From an uncultured Clostridia bacterium (lineage in GTDB: Bacteria > Bacillota > Clostridia > Lachnospirales > Bianqueaceae): 44,171 bases of DNA. The translations under genes and the position numbers were made by a program. The stretch covers positions 1 to 44,171 of the forward strand of contig CALWBZ010000131.1 in NCBI GenBank assembly GCA_944376225.1, read 5' to 3'. How positions within the stretch are numbered: position 1 is the first letter of the stretch; each line of letters begins with the position of its first letter. Positions 33,338-40,301 of this stretch are shown here, one piece after another. A model generated the notes under the pieces. The model worked only from the letters and a program-made list of their open reading frames with translations. It searched no databases and was not told the origin of the DNA.

Positions 33338-34512
33338 ACATAACCGTCTTTCACCTTGACCAGAAGCTCATATTCCTTTTGAGCCGCTTGTAAGCGAGAC
33401 TCTACTTTATCAAGCATATCTGCATATACTTGTTGCGTTGTATGATCCGGAAACATCACCGGAATGCCCATAAGCAAATCATCGGTCATAGATACTCGAT
33501 CATGACGAACTCCTTGTGAGCCGTTATCGTAAATGTATCTGTGCCAAGCATTGCTCCTAAAGTACCATGCCAGGTATGAAGGGTTAATATCTGCTTGAAG
33601 CACAAGACAAGTATAAAGCGGCGAAATAATACCCCGTTCGCTAAAGGTGTACCTATTGAACGGTCCGTAGGGCGCGGTATTTGACTTTCTCGGATTGTAA
33701 ACAAAATCGCCCTCTTCGATGACATAGTAATTTGCGGTATTCCCATCGACTGCTATATCTTTGTCGAAGAAGTCGCGTTGAGGAATGAGTCCATATTCAG
33801 CGGAGTTTGTTATTACATTCTTGATCATGCCATTAGTATTTCGACGCGATACTTTTTTGAAGACATCCCCCAAACGAACGCAAGTCCATACTCTGTTATC
33901 CTGAGTGGAAGATTGATGGAAAATGCGCTGCATGACACCTCTTTTATACTTCTTGAGCGAATCTATCAACTCTGTCTGTTTCTCTATTCTTTTTGTCAAC
34001 ACTGAAAATAACTCTGCTATTTTACCTTGTTCGCTTGGAGAGCAGTACGGAAGACCGAGCCACTTGAAGGCATCGTAACTTATTTGCCTTCCGTCTCTGA
34101 TCCCTTCCACTGATTTTGAGAGAACATGATTTATAAACTCGTCCGTATGAAAATATGCTTCATAGAACCGGCTTGAATGTGGTTTCTTTCCACGGAGTAT
34201 CGTGTATGCAGGGCTTACAATCCCGTTTTCGTTTGCCATTTCCAAACCGCCTTCAAAGGAGCGCAGATGGATAATAAAGTCACCTTTATGAACCATTTTA
34301 TAATTTGACAAAGAAGCGTCATTATAGTGTATATTGCGTCCGGCTTGTTTTCTGGGTAGTGTTCCCTTTCCTTGAATTATGGTGAGGACGGTTTCATCGG
34401 GATGGTTTTTATCTGTTACATTCTGGAACAATTCTTCCGCTGTGCAGATCTCCCACGGCTCATCAAAGCCCGGAAAGCGAAGTTTCGGGCACTTTCCGAT
34501 ACCGTTACTTGA
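33319..34512 (-). CDS. Silent hsdS cassette (allele D), no start codon in phase with a promoter
   Basis: 397 codons run in frame from the 5' repeat (SSNGIGKCPKLRFPGFDEPWEI) through two recognition domains and the central IDSLKKYKRGVMQRIF to QQLFI-stop. The earliest plausible start is a TTG at 34431 inside the first domain, without a good ribosome site. Inversion of 30212-34514 through the 60-bp repeats would place it behind hsdM. Its first domain (LFQNVTDKNHPDETVLTIIQ) and second domain (VRLGDVFKKVSRRNTNG) differ from A and B. Confidence 0.88.
   Translation of the reverse strand, partial: SSNGIGKCPKLRFPGFDEPWEICTAEELFQNVTDKNHPDETVLTIIQGKGTLPRKQAGRNIHYNDASLSNYKMVHKGDFIIHLRSFEGGLEMANENGIVSPAYTILRGKKPHSSRFYEAYFHTDEFINHVLSKSVEGIRDGRQISYDAFKWLGLPYCSPSEQGKIAELFSVLTKRIEKQTELIDSLKKYKRGVMQRIFHQSSTQDNRVWTCVRLGDVFKKVSRRNTNGMIKNVITNSAEYGLIPQRDFFDKDIAVDGNTANYYVIEEGDFVYNPRKSNTAPYGPFNRYTFSERGIISPLYTCLVLQADINPSYLAWYFRSNAWHRYIYDNGSQGVRHDRVSMTDDLLMGIPVMFPDHTTQQVYADMLDKVESRLQAAQKEYELLVKVKDGYVQQLFI
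33936..33957 (-). repeat. Central hsdS repeat, copy D
   Basis: 22-bp match, inverted, to 30769-30790 of the expressed hsdS. Confidence 0.78.
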
Positions 34513-34514
34513 GG
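34451..34514 (-). repeat. 5' inversion repeat of silent allele D, right border of the invertible region
   Basis: 64 bp identical to 32571-32634 (direct repeat) and, over 60 bp, inverted relative to 30212-30271 with two mismatches. The recombinase gene begins 55 bp beyond it. Confidence 0.93.
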
Positions 34515-34520
34515 TTTATA

Positions 34521-34550
34521 TTGCCTTGATTATTCCCATTATTAGATAAT
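34521..34550 (+). promoter_or_regulatory. Possible promoter of the recombinase gene
   Basis: TTGCCT (34521-34526), 18 bp, GATAAT (34545-34550). It lies just outside the last inversion repeat, so expression would not depend on the orientation of the cassettes. The -35 is weak. Confidence 0.4.
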
Positions 34551-34569
34551 GTTCGCGGAGGTGGTCAAT

Positions 34570-35517
34570 ATGACTAATAATACACAATTCAAGACACTGC
34601 TGAACACTTGGCTAAATCAGAAGAAGCCAATGGTCACACCGTCAACCCACGCCAGTTTTACACTCATTGCTGAAAATCATTTGATACCATACTTCGGCAA
34701 GCGTAAAATCGGCAGCATCACAGAACCGGATATTCAGAGTTATATCTCGTACCTCTACAATGCCGGTCGGTTGGATAATACAGGAGGACTGACCGTAAAG
34801 ACGATACGGGATGTTATCCTCGTTCTCAGGCTTGCAATGGAATACGCCTACAAAGAAAGAGCGATTCCTTTGCTGAATTGGGACTTGATTGAGTACCCTA
34901 AAGAACTGGGTATCAAAAAGGTCAATTCGCTATCTAAAGATCAAGAGCAGGCACTGATTCAGTGCATCTACATGAACTTAAACAGGAAAGCAGCGGGTAT
35001 TCTGATCGCGTTGTTTACCGGAATCCGAATTGGGGAGCTTTGTGGACTCCAGATGAAAGATATCTCCCTCACGGACAAGACCATCAATATTAATAAGACC
35101 ATTCAACGTATCTATGATAAGCGAAAGAAATCGTCCTATCTTCATATAGGGCCACCAAAAACAAAGAGCTCTGCAAGAGTAATCCCTGTTCCGTCACTAC
35201 TCATGAACATCATCAAAAAGTTCTACACAGAAAATATAAATCACTTTTTTCTGACGGGAAAAACAAAGCCGACTGAACCTCGTACATACAGGCAGTTTTT
35301 CACTCGTTTCCTCAAGCGTAACGGACTTCAAAAGGTAAAGTTCCATGAGATTCGGCACACCTTTGCAGTACGGGCAATTGAAATACCGGAGTTTGACATT
35401 AAGTCACTCTCTGAGATCCTTGGTCACAAGAATGTATCATTCACTTTGAATGTCTATGGAAGTGCAAATCTCCAACAGAAGGTAAAATGCATGAATTTAT
35501 TGAATGATCTTCTGTAA
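34570..35517 (+). CDS. Tyrosine site-specific recombinase, probable hsdS invertase
   Basis: The ATG at 34570 (MTNNTQFKTLL) is preferred over an in-frame ATG at 34549 because GGAGGTGG lies 8 bp before it. The 315-residue protein has an N-terminal SAM-like DNA-binding domain (about 5-105) and the catalytic residues of the family. These are R in FTGIRIGELCGL, the beta-hairpin lysine region (GPPKTKSSARVIPVP), H and R in HEIRHTFAVRA, H in LGHKNVS, and the nucleophile Y in LNVYGSANL. Position next to repeated hsdS cassettes is the standard arrangement of phase-variable type I systems, so it most likely inverts them. No excisionase or phage genes accompany it. Confidence 0.9.
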   Translation: MTNNTQFKTLLNTWLNQKKPMVTPSTHASFTLIAENHLIPYFGKRKIGSITEPDIQSYISYLYNAGRLDNTGGLTVKTIRDVILVLRLAMEYAYKERAIPLLNWDLIEYPKELGIKKVNSLSKDQEQALIQCIYMNLNRKAAGILIALFTGIRIGELCGLQMKDISLTDKTININKTIQRIYDKRKKSSYLHIGPPKTKSSARVIPVPSLLMNIIKKFYTENINHFFLTGKTKPTEPRTYRQFFTRFLKRNGLQKVKFHEIRHTFAVRAIEIPEFDIKSLSEILGHKNVSFTLNVYGSANLQQKVKCMNLLNDLL

Positions 35518-35524
35518 AAAACAT

Positions 35525-35570
35525 CGAACAGGAATGGCATTTACCGTTCCTGTTCGTAGTGTTTTGTTTT
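35525..35570 (+). terminator. Terminator of the recombinase gene
   Basis: CGAACAGGAA (35525-35534) pairs with TTCCTGTTCG (35547-35556), followed by a T-rich tract (GTTTTGTTTTTC). It starts 8 bp after the stop codon. Confidence 0.8.
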
Positions 35571-35654
35571 TCTTTCCATCTCATCTGTGTCTTTACCGGT
35601 TATCTCTGCCACGGGTGGTTCTAGATAGAGTGAGTTTCTGTTTCTTCGCGCCAT
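35541..35654 (-). other. Small open frame, possible gene remnant
   Basis: A 37-codon frame (MARRNRNSLYLEPPVAEITG, then KDTDEMERKTKHYEQER) on the minus strand, without a convincing ribosome site and overlapping the recombinase terminator. Its beginning is reminiscent of the N-termini of some clostridial serine recombinases, but this is a weak resemblance. The rest of the interval up to 35789 shows nothing I can name. Confidence 0.2.
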
Positions 35655-35789
35655 TAAATTGCCGATCGGATTGATGAACCCTATGCGCAAATATAAGATT
35701 TATGATTTTCTTAGTCGCACTCATTCCCAACTATCAGAAATCTCAATATACATTTCACCGTCCCATCCTGGAACTTCTCATAATGCAAA

Positions 35790-37085
35790 TTAGATACAGA
35801 ACGCGGCGTAAAGAGGAACGGTCTTTTTTCCGCCCTCAAATCCAAAGTTCTTTGTAGAGATCTTGATGGCATAGTCGGGCTTATAGGTTTCCATATAGAC
35901 CTTTAGGCTCTTGGCTCTGGTGTTGTCGGCAGATTTCACTTCAATGGGTATTAGCCTGCCCTCACGCTGAATGACAAAATCAATCTCAGCTCCACGCTCG
36001 GATTCCCAATAATAAGTTTGGTAGCCGTTTATGGTGAGCTGCACATTGACATAGTTTTCGGTCATTCCGCCCTTAAAGTCGTTCAGTTCCTCCACCATAT
36101 AGAGGACGTCGTTGGCGGCTAAATCTTTCTTGGCAGCAAGCAGACCCAAATCCGAAACATAGATTTTGAAAGCATCGATGTCACGGTAGTTTTCAAGAGG
36201 CTTTTTAATCTGCTCCACCTTATACACCCGCGATACGATACCAGACAGGCAGAGCCACTCGATGGCGTTTTCAAACTCCGAAGCCCGTCCGCCTTTCTTG
36301 ATGAGTTTATACTGGAAACGGGTGTTTGTCTTGGAGAGCTGAACGGTGATATTGTCATAAGCAAGCCTCGTTTTCTTGATTTCATTCAGGTTATTGTACT
36401 TACTTATATCGTTCAGATAGCTTACCAGAATGGTGTCCTGCGTATGGCGCACAAGGATATAATCCTTCGTTTCGGCAAACTGCATCACGCACTCTGGCAT
36501 ACCGCCCACCACAAGGTACTGGCGGTACAGCTGCATTGCCGCATCGTGCAAAGCGGACGGCAGAGGCGTATCCGTCTGGAAGCTCTTTTTGATTTGTTCC
36601 ACTAAAGAGTCTTCGCCTAAAGCTAGCATAAATTCTTCCATATCCATAGGATAGAGGGTTTTTATGTCCACCTTTCCCACAGGAAAAGAGAATTTTGCCC
36701 TACTTGCCGCAACGCCGAGTAAACTGCCTGCCACGATGATATGGTAATCAGGAACGTCCTCACAAAAGTATTTCAGCGAAGTAAGCGCCCTTTCACAAAG
36801 CTGTACCTCGTCGAAGACAATCAGCGTTTTTTCCCGTACAATGGTTTGACCTGCAATATGGGATAAAATCGGTATCAGGTAATCGGGGCTGATATTCTCC
36901 TCGAAAGTTTCATTCAGCTTGGGATTGGTTTCAAAGTTAAAATACGCCACATTTTCATAGTGCGTGCGCCCAAACTCCAGAATAGAATAGGTCTTGCCGA
37001 CCTGTCTTGCTCCCTGCAAAATCAGGGGTTTGCGGTGAACGCTGTCTTTCCACGCTTCTAAATAGCGCATGATTTTTCGATACAT
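35790..37085 (-). CDS. AAA ATPase with DUF4143 and PD-(D/E)xK-like C-terminus
   Basis: The start is placed at 37085 (MYRKIMRYLEAW), 10 bp after AAGGAG; the frame extends 10 codons further. The 431-residue protein has Walker A GARQVGKT (25-32), Walker B LIVFDEVQL (about 90-98) and the AAA_14 arginine region. The C-terminal DUF4143 half contains YYWESERGAEIDFVIQREGRLIPIEVKS, where E, D and ExK form a nuclease-like signature. Such proteins are abundant in mobile and defence regions of gut bacteria, but the biochemical role is unresolved. It has its own promoter and is transcribed away from the toxin-antitoxin pair. Confidence 0.88.
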   Translation of the reverse strand: MYRKIMRYLEAWKDSVHRKPLILQGARQVGKTYSILEFGRTHYENVAYFNFETNPKLNETFEENISPDYLIPILSHIAGQTIVREKTLIVFDEVQLCERALTSLKYFCEDVPDYHIIVAGSLLGVAASRAKFSFPVGKVDIKTLYPMDMEEFMLALGEDSLVEQIKKSFQTDTPLPSALHDAAMQLYRQYLVVGGMPECVMQFAETKDYILVRHTQDTILVSYLNDISKYNNLNEIKKTRLAYDNITVQLSKTNTRFQYKLIKKGGRASEFENAIEWLCLSGIVSRVYKVEQIKKPLENYRDIDAFKIYVSDLGLLAAKKDLAANDVLYMVEELNDFKGGMTENYVNVQLTINGYQTYYWESERGAEIDFVIQREGRLIPIEVKSADNTRAKSLKVYMETYKPDYAIKISTKNFGFEGGKKTVPLYAAFCI

Positions 37086-37115
37086 AAGCACCACTCCTTG
37101 ACAGATATCACTCAT

Positions 37116-37144
37116 AGCATAGCATATAATCGTGTGAAAATCAA
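37116..37144 (-). promoter_or_regulatory. Promoter of the DUF4143 ATPase
   Basis: On the minus strand TTGATT (37139-37144), 17 bp, TATGCT (37116-37121). The remaining interval to 37386 contains no recognisable gene. Confidence 0.55.
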
Positions 37145-37386
37145 TGGGTTATTATTAGATTGTCGCATTAAATTACACGAATATTTTCTTTATATTCGCA
37201 AAATCCGACACAAAGCACTGCGTTCCGATAACTTTTCCAAGCTAAAATCCGGTTCATCAATTCTATTTAGGGCTGTACCCAGCTCCAAGTCCCGGTGTGC
37301 GTGGGTTAATTATCCAAAAGAATGATCTCTGCGGCATACTACACACCTCTTTTCCTGCTTGGAAAATCCTCCGGCATAAACAGAAA

Positions 37387-37414
37387 TACCGCCACCCGGT
37401 TAAGAATGGCGGTA
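37387..37414 (-). terminator. Stem-loop after the PIN-domain toxin gene
   Basis: TACCGCCA (37387-37394) pairs with TGGCGGTA (37407-37414). On the minus strand it is followed by TTTCTG, a weak U-tract. It lies 3 bp beyond the toxin stop. Confidence 0.55.
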
Positions 37415-37417
37415 GAG

Positions 37418-37825
37418 TTACTTGTTCAAGAAATCAGCGGGGAGAATGGCTGGCATTGTCGAATCGGCAAAATCTTTGATATTGCGGGTAAGGATATAAC
37501 CGGCCTCATTTCGCTCGGCTACAACATCGACTACCGCGTTCTCAAAATCCGGCATTGCCCGCGTGAGAGCGGTGTGTATATCCATTCCCTGCACATCGGC
37601 AAAACTCACAAGCTGAGCGAGCCGCTCAATCTGTTCCTTGGCCTGCTGCATAGACCCAAGGGATTTGCGCAGAATATAGAAAATATCGGTGGCGGCGGAT
37701 ACGGAGATCAAGCACTCATTATCGTTCTCAATGGCCTTTCGCAGCGCCTGGTAAGAATCTATGAAGAAGGGTTCCCGCTTTTGCAGGATGTCTAAGATTA
37801 CGTTTGTGTCGATCAGGATTCTCAT
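37418..37825 (-). CDS. PIN-domain RNase toxin (VapC-like)
   Basis: A 135-residue protein of PIN-domain size. The N-terminus ILIDTNVILDILQKR gives the first catalytic aspartate (D6). Further acidic residues lie in SAATDIFYILRK, MPDFENAVVDVVAERN and YILTRNIKDFADS, which fits the four-acid metal site. VapC toxins cleave tRNA or rRNA to stop translation. The gene overlaps the antitoxin stop by 4 bp, the usual toxin-antitoxin coupling. Confidence 0.87.
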   Translation of the reverse strand: MRILIDTNVILDILQKREPFFIDSYQALRKAIENDNECLISVSAATDIFYILRKSLGSMQQAKEQIERLAQLVSFADVQGMDIHTALTRAMPDFENAVVDVVAERNEAGYILTRNIKDFADSTMPAILPADFLNK

Positions 37826-38043
37826 TGTCTGGCCAGCCGCTCCTCTTGTATGGTTTCTTCATCCATGGCGGAGTCTTTTGGAACAATCCCCACAAGACTG
37901 TCCAGTACCGCCAGCTTGTTTACGGCAGGGCTGGTGAGCCGGGCGATGTTCTTGCCGTTTTTGGTAATGAATATGTCCTGTTTCATTGCCATTTCCAGAT
38001 ATTTGCCGAGGTTAGTCTTGAACTCGGTTGCGGTTACGACCAT
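37822..38043 (-). CDS. Phd/YefM-type antitoxin
   Basis: The start at 38043 (MVVTATEFKTNLGKYLEMA) follows GGAGG by 8 bp. The longer frame upstream would cover the promoter. The 73-residue product has the Phd/YefM N-terminal DNA-binding fold (ATEFKTNLGKYLEMAMKQDIFITKNGKNIARL) and an acidic C-terminal tail (DSAMDEETIQEERLARQ) that would wrap the toxin. It neutralises the PIN toxin and should repress the operon. Confidence 0.87.
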   Translation of the reverse strand: MVVTATEFKTNLGKYLEMAMKQDIFITKNGKNIARLTSPAVNKLAVLDSLVGIVPKDSAMDEETIQEERLARQ

Positions 38044-38089
38044 GATATGCGCCTCCTTCATAGGGTATCGTATGTTCTTCGGCATCTTC

Positions 38090-38145
38090 ATCATATGTAA
38101 ATCGAGCGAAAATGTCAAGAAATCGAACGATAAATTTTGTTCGAT
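38090..38145 (-). promoter_or_regulatory. Consensus promoter and operator repeats of the toxin-antitoxin operon
   Basis: On the minus strand TTGACA (38113-38118), 17 bp, TATGAT (38090-38095). AAATCGAGCGA (38099-38109) and AAATCGAACGA (38120-38130) are direct repeats 21 bp apart, about two helical turns, and they bracket the -35. ATCGAAC (38122-38128) and GTTCGAT (38139-38145) form an inverted repeat. These are likely antitoxin-binding sites. Confidence 0.65.
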
Positions 38146-38230
38146 ATTTTATTGAGAGAAGGAAGATGATATTTTTCAGAAAAGTTGCGCTTTTCGATAA
38201 ATAACCGCCAAGAGTTGCCGTACTCCGAAA

Positions 38231-38259
38231 TAGGCAATGAGACCGGAGTCTATTATAAT
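38231..38259 (+). promoter_or_regulatory. Promoter of the RAYT-like gene
   Basis: TAGGCA (38231-38236), 17 bp, TATAAT (38254-38259), the same hexamers and spacing as the polA promoter. Confidence 0.6.
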
Positions 38260-38302
38260 AAAAAGGCACTGAGGCAAGACTACGAAAGAGGAGGGGCAGA
38301 TC

Positions 38303-39067
38303 ATGTCCAGAAAGGCGCGCAGGCAAAGTCCCATCGGGATTCATCATATCTTGGTACAAGGGCCCTGTCAGGAGAAGATCTTTGAAAACAGCACGCAAAA
38401 AAGCCGATATCTGGAAACCATTCAGAAATATCATGAACAGGGGAAAGTCAGGCTGTACGCCTATTGCATCCTAGATAATTCCGCCAATATCTTAATCGAG
38501 GAGGCAGAAGATTCGGTGGCGCAGTTTATGCGTCGCGTCGGCATATCCTATGTTCATTGGTTCAATCAGGAATATAAACGGGGCGGCCCGCTGTTTCGGG
38601 ATCGCTATACCAGTCAACCGGTTTCCACCGACACAGAATGCATGCGGATCATCCGTTTCATTCACCAGCTGCCGGTACGCATGGGGATAACCAGGCGCAT
38701 GGAGGATTACTACTGGAGCAGTTATCAGGCGTATTTGCATGACGCTAAACAGGTGGATACAGGGGCGCTCTTAGGTCAGCTCGGGGACTGGGGATACGAG
38801 CGTTATATGCGAAATAATTGGCAGGACGCCTATTTAAGAGAAAAGCCGCCCCGATACGCCTTGGACGACGACGAAGCCATGACAAAGATTGAAAAGCGAT
38901 TGGATGGAAGATCCATCGAAGAAATCAAAGAGATGGATCAGGAGGAGCTTCGCGACTTAGTGGCGAAACTGCGGTATGAAGACCATATCAGTATTATGCA
39001 GCTGTCCAGGCTGATTCATCTTAGCAAAGGGTTCATTCAGCGAGTAAAGCCGGATCCAGAGGAATAA
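38303..39067 (+). CDS. RAYT-like (Y1 transposase family) protein with lost HUH motif
   Basis: A 254-residue protein after an AGAGGAGG site. It follows the REP-associated Y1 transposase pattern: SPIGIHHILVQG, KVRLYAYCILDNSANILIEE, GISYVHWFNQEYKRGGPLFRDRYTSQPV, and a C-terminal helix-turn-helix (IMQLSRLIHLSKGFIQRVK). In active members the central motif reads about MSNHIHLLI. Here both histidines are replaced (DNSANILI), so metal-dependent nicking should be lost. No flanking REP-like hairpins or target duplications were seen. It may be a domesticated DNA/RNA-binding protein or a decaying transposase with an intact frame. Confidence 0.78.
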   Translation: MSRKARRQSPIGIHHILVQGPCQEKIFENSTQKSRYLETIQKYHEQGKVRLYAYCILDNSANILIEEAEDSVAQFMRRVGISYVHWFNQEYKRGGPLFRDRYTSQPVSTDTECMRIIRFIHQLPVRMGITRRMEDYYWSSYQAYLHDAKQVDTGALLGQLGDWGYERYMRNNWQDAYLREKPPRYALDDDEAMTKIEKRLDGRSIEEIKEMDQEELRDLVAKLRYEDHISIMQLSRLIHLSKGFIQRVKPDPEE

Positions 39068-39141
39068 TTCCGGGCGTTCCATGAAAAGCTATGAATGCCG
39101 TCTACCGAGAACGGCGATATTGGATAAGGAGGACGTTTGAA

Positions 39142-39357
39142 ATGAGTAAAATCAAGGAAAACGTGGGAATCCTGGACGCCTATCTGCGTCTTACGCTGGG
39201 CTTTACCATGCTGGGACTGGGAACTCGCCATAAGATTCCCCTTGCGATTGTCTTGGGCAGTATGAAGATTGCCGAGGGCGTGACCCGGTTTTGTCCCATC
39301 CTATCCTGGTTGGACAAAGATACTCTGCATTGGAAATGCGGCGACATCCAGGAATGA
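39142..39357 (+). CDS. Small DUF2892-like membrane protein
   Basis: The start at 39142 (MSKIKENVGILDAYLRLTLG) follows AAGGAGG by 9 bp. The 71-residue product has NVGILDAYLRLTLGFTMLGLG, a hydrophobic segment around residues 33-48, and GVTRFCPILSWLDKDT, which resembles the small DUF2892/YgaP-type inner-membrane proteins. The function is unknown. It lies 74 bp after the RAYT-like gene and may share its transcript. Confidence 0.65.
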   Translation: MSKIKENVGILDAYLRLTLGFTMLGLGTRHKIPLAIVLGSMKIAEGVTRFCPILSWLDKDTLHWKCGDIQE

Positions 39358-39366
39358 TCGGTCAAG

Positions 39367-39395
39367 GTGCAGACGGAAGATTCCTTCTGCACTTT
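39367..39395 (+). terminator. Stem-loop after the DUF2892-like gene
   Basis: GTGCAG (39367-39372) pairs with CTGCAC (39387-39392) with an inner GGAA/TTCC helix, followed by only TTT. Termination would be partial. Confidence 0.45.
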
Positions 39396-39421
39396 GCGTA
39401 CTTATGATAAGGAGGCAGGCT

Positions 39422-40255
39422 ATGAAATCATTTTCCCAGGATCGGGAGCTTGGCAAAGGCGTTTTGCAGGGCTATCTGAACCTGAAAAATCAACTGGCGG
39501 AAGAGAAAGAAAAACTCCTGCGGGCGCGGGTGAAACAGAGCGGTCCGCCCACCCAAACCGCGGAATACGAAAGGGTATCGGAGAGCGCGCGGTATCACGC
39601 GGCGGAGCAGGAGACGATCCGCATCCTGATCCAGGAGGACCAGGTCGAAGGTTTGGAGCAGCGCCTAGAACGATACGACGAGAGGATACGCGGCGCGATC
39701 GAACAAATGCCGGACATCTCCGGAAGGCTAATCGAAGGATATTATCTAAAAGAAATGAGTTGGGCGCAGTGCGCGGAATACGTAGGGTGCAGCGAGAACG
39801 GAGGATATTTTCATAAGTTAAAGACTCGGGCCTACGAGGATTTTTGGAATACATATCAGAAACAGACGGGCCACACGGGTTTTTTGAATCAGGCGAAGGA
39901 ATGCAGAATGTGGAAAATCCACTATGCCGGGTTACATAAGGAGGGGAAATTGACGGAAGGGGAGGCGAGGGAAGCCCTGCGGGAAAAGGTAGAACTCTCC
40001 ACCAGGCAGATTCAGAAGCGGCTTCGTTTATTGCAATTGATTCCGGAGCTGCAAACGGAGCTGTCCTCGGGGCATATCTGTCTGACGGCCGCCTATCATC
40101 TGTCCTTCCTGCGGGAAGACTATCAACATCAGTTAGCGGAGATCATCCTGCGGGAACGAATCCAGATTTCGATTTACCAGGCGAAAAGGCTGCGAAAACT
40201 CACCTTTTCCGAGTGGTTTCACAGAGAAGAAGTGATGAAAATCCTGCTGGGATAA
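39422..40255 (+). CDS. Putative DNA-binding protein: DUF1492-like region joined to ParB-like helix-turn-helix
   Basis: The start at 39422 (MKSFSQDRELG) follows AAGGAGG. The 277-residue product has two recognisable parts. Residues about 10-140 resemble phage DUF1492/sigma-region-4-like regulators: a coiled coil, then SGRLIEGYYLKEMSWAQCAEYVGCS and YFHKLKTRAYEDFW. Residues about 185-240 resemble the ParB/KorB helix-turn-helix (LSTRQIQKRLRLLQLIPELQ, followed by SGHICLTAAYHLSFL). No ParB N-terminal CTPase motif is present. I do not know a named family with this combination. A chromosomal regulator derived from a mobile element is a guess. Confidence 0.6.
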   Translation: MKSFSQDRELGKGVLQGYLNLKNQLAEEKEKLLRARVKQSGPPTQTAEYERVSESARYHAAEQETIRILIQEDQVEGLEQRLERYDERIRGAIEQMPDISGRLIEGYYLKEMSWAQCAEYVGCSENGGYFHKLKTRAYEDFWNTYQKQTGHTGFLNQAKECRMWKIHYAGLHKEGKLTEGEAREALREKVELSTRQIQKRLRLLQLIPELQTELSSGHICLTAAYHLSFLREDYQHQLAEIILRERIQISIYQAKRLRKLTFSEWFHREEVMKILLG

Positions 40256-40270
40256 ATTTGATCGGAATTC

Positions 40271-40300
40271 TTGTCAAAGCCAGGAAGCCTGTGGTATAAT
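40271..40300 (+). promoter_or_regulatory. Promoter of pyrE
   Basis: TTGTCA (40271-40276), 18 bp, extended -10 TGGTATAAT (40292-40300). The region from 40293 to 40322 is nearly identical to the two-component promoter at 4421-4450. Confidence 0.7.
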
Positions 40301-40301
40301 A

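Noticed and set aside
30199..34512. Tandem hsdS copies as ordinary gene duplicates with independent expression
   Set aside because: The silent copies have no start codon or promoter at their 5' ends and begin exactly in the inverted repeat in frame with the expressed gene.
34570..35517. Prophage or integrative element driven by the tyrosine recombinase
   Set aside because: No phage structural, excisionase or conjugation genes and no flanking att repeats at a tRNA were found; association with inverted hsdS repeats explains the recombinase better.
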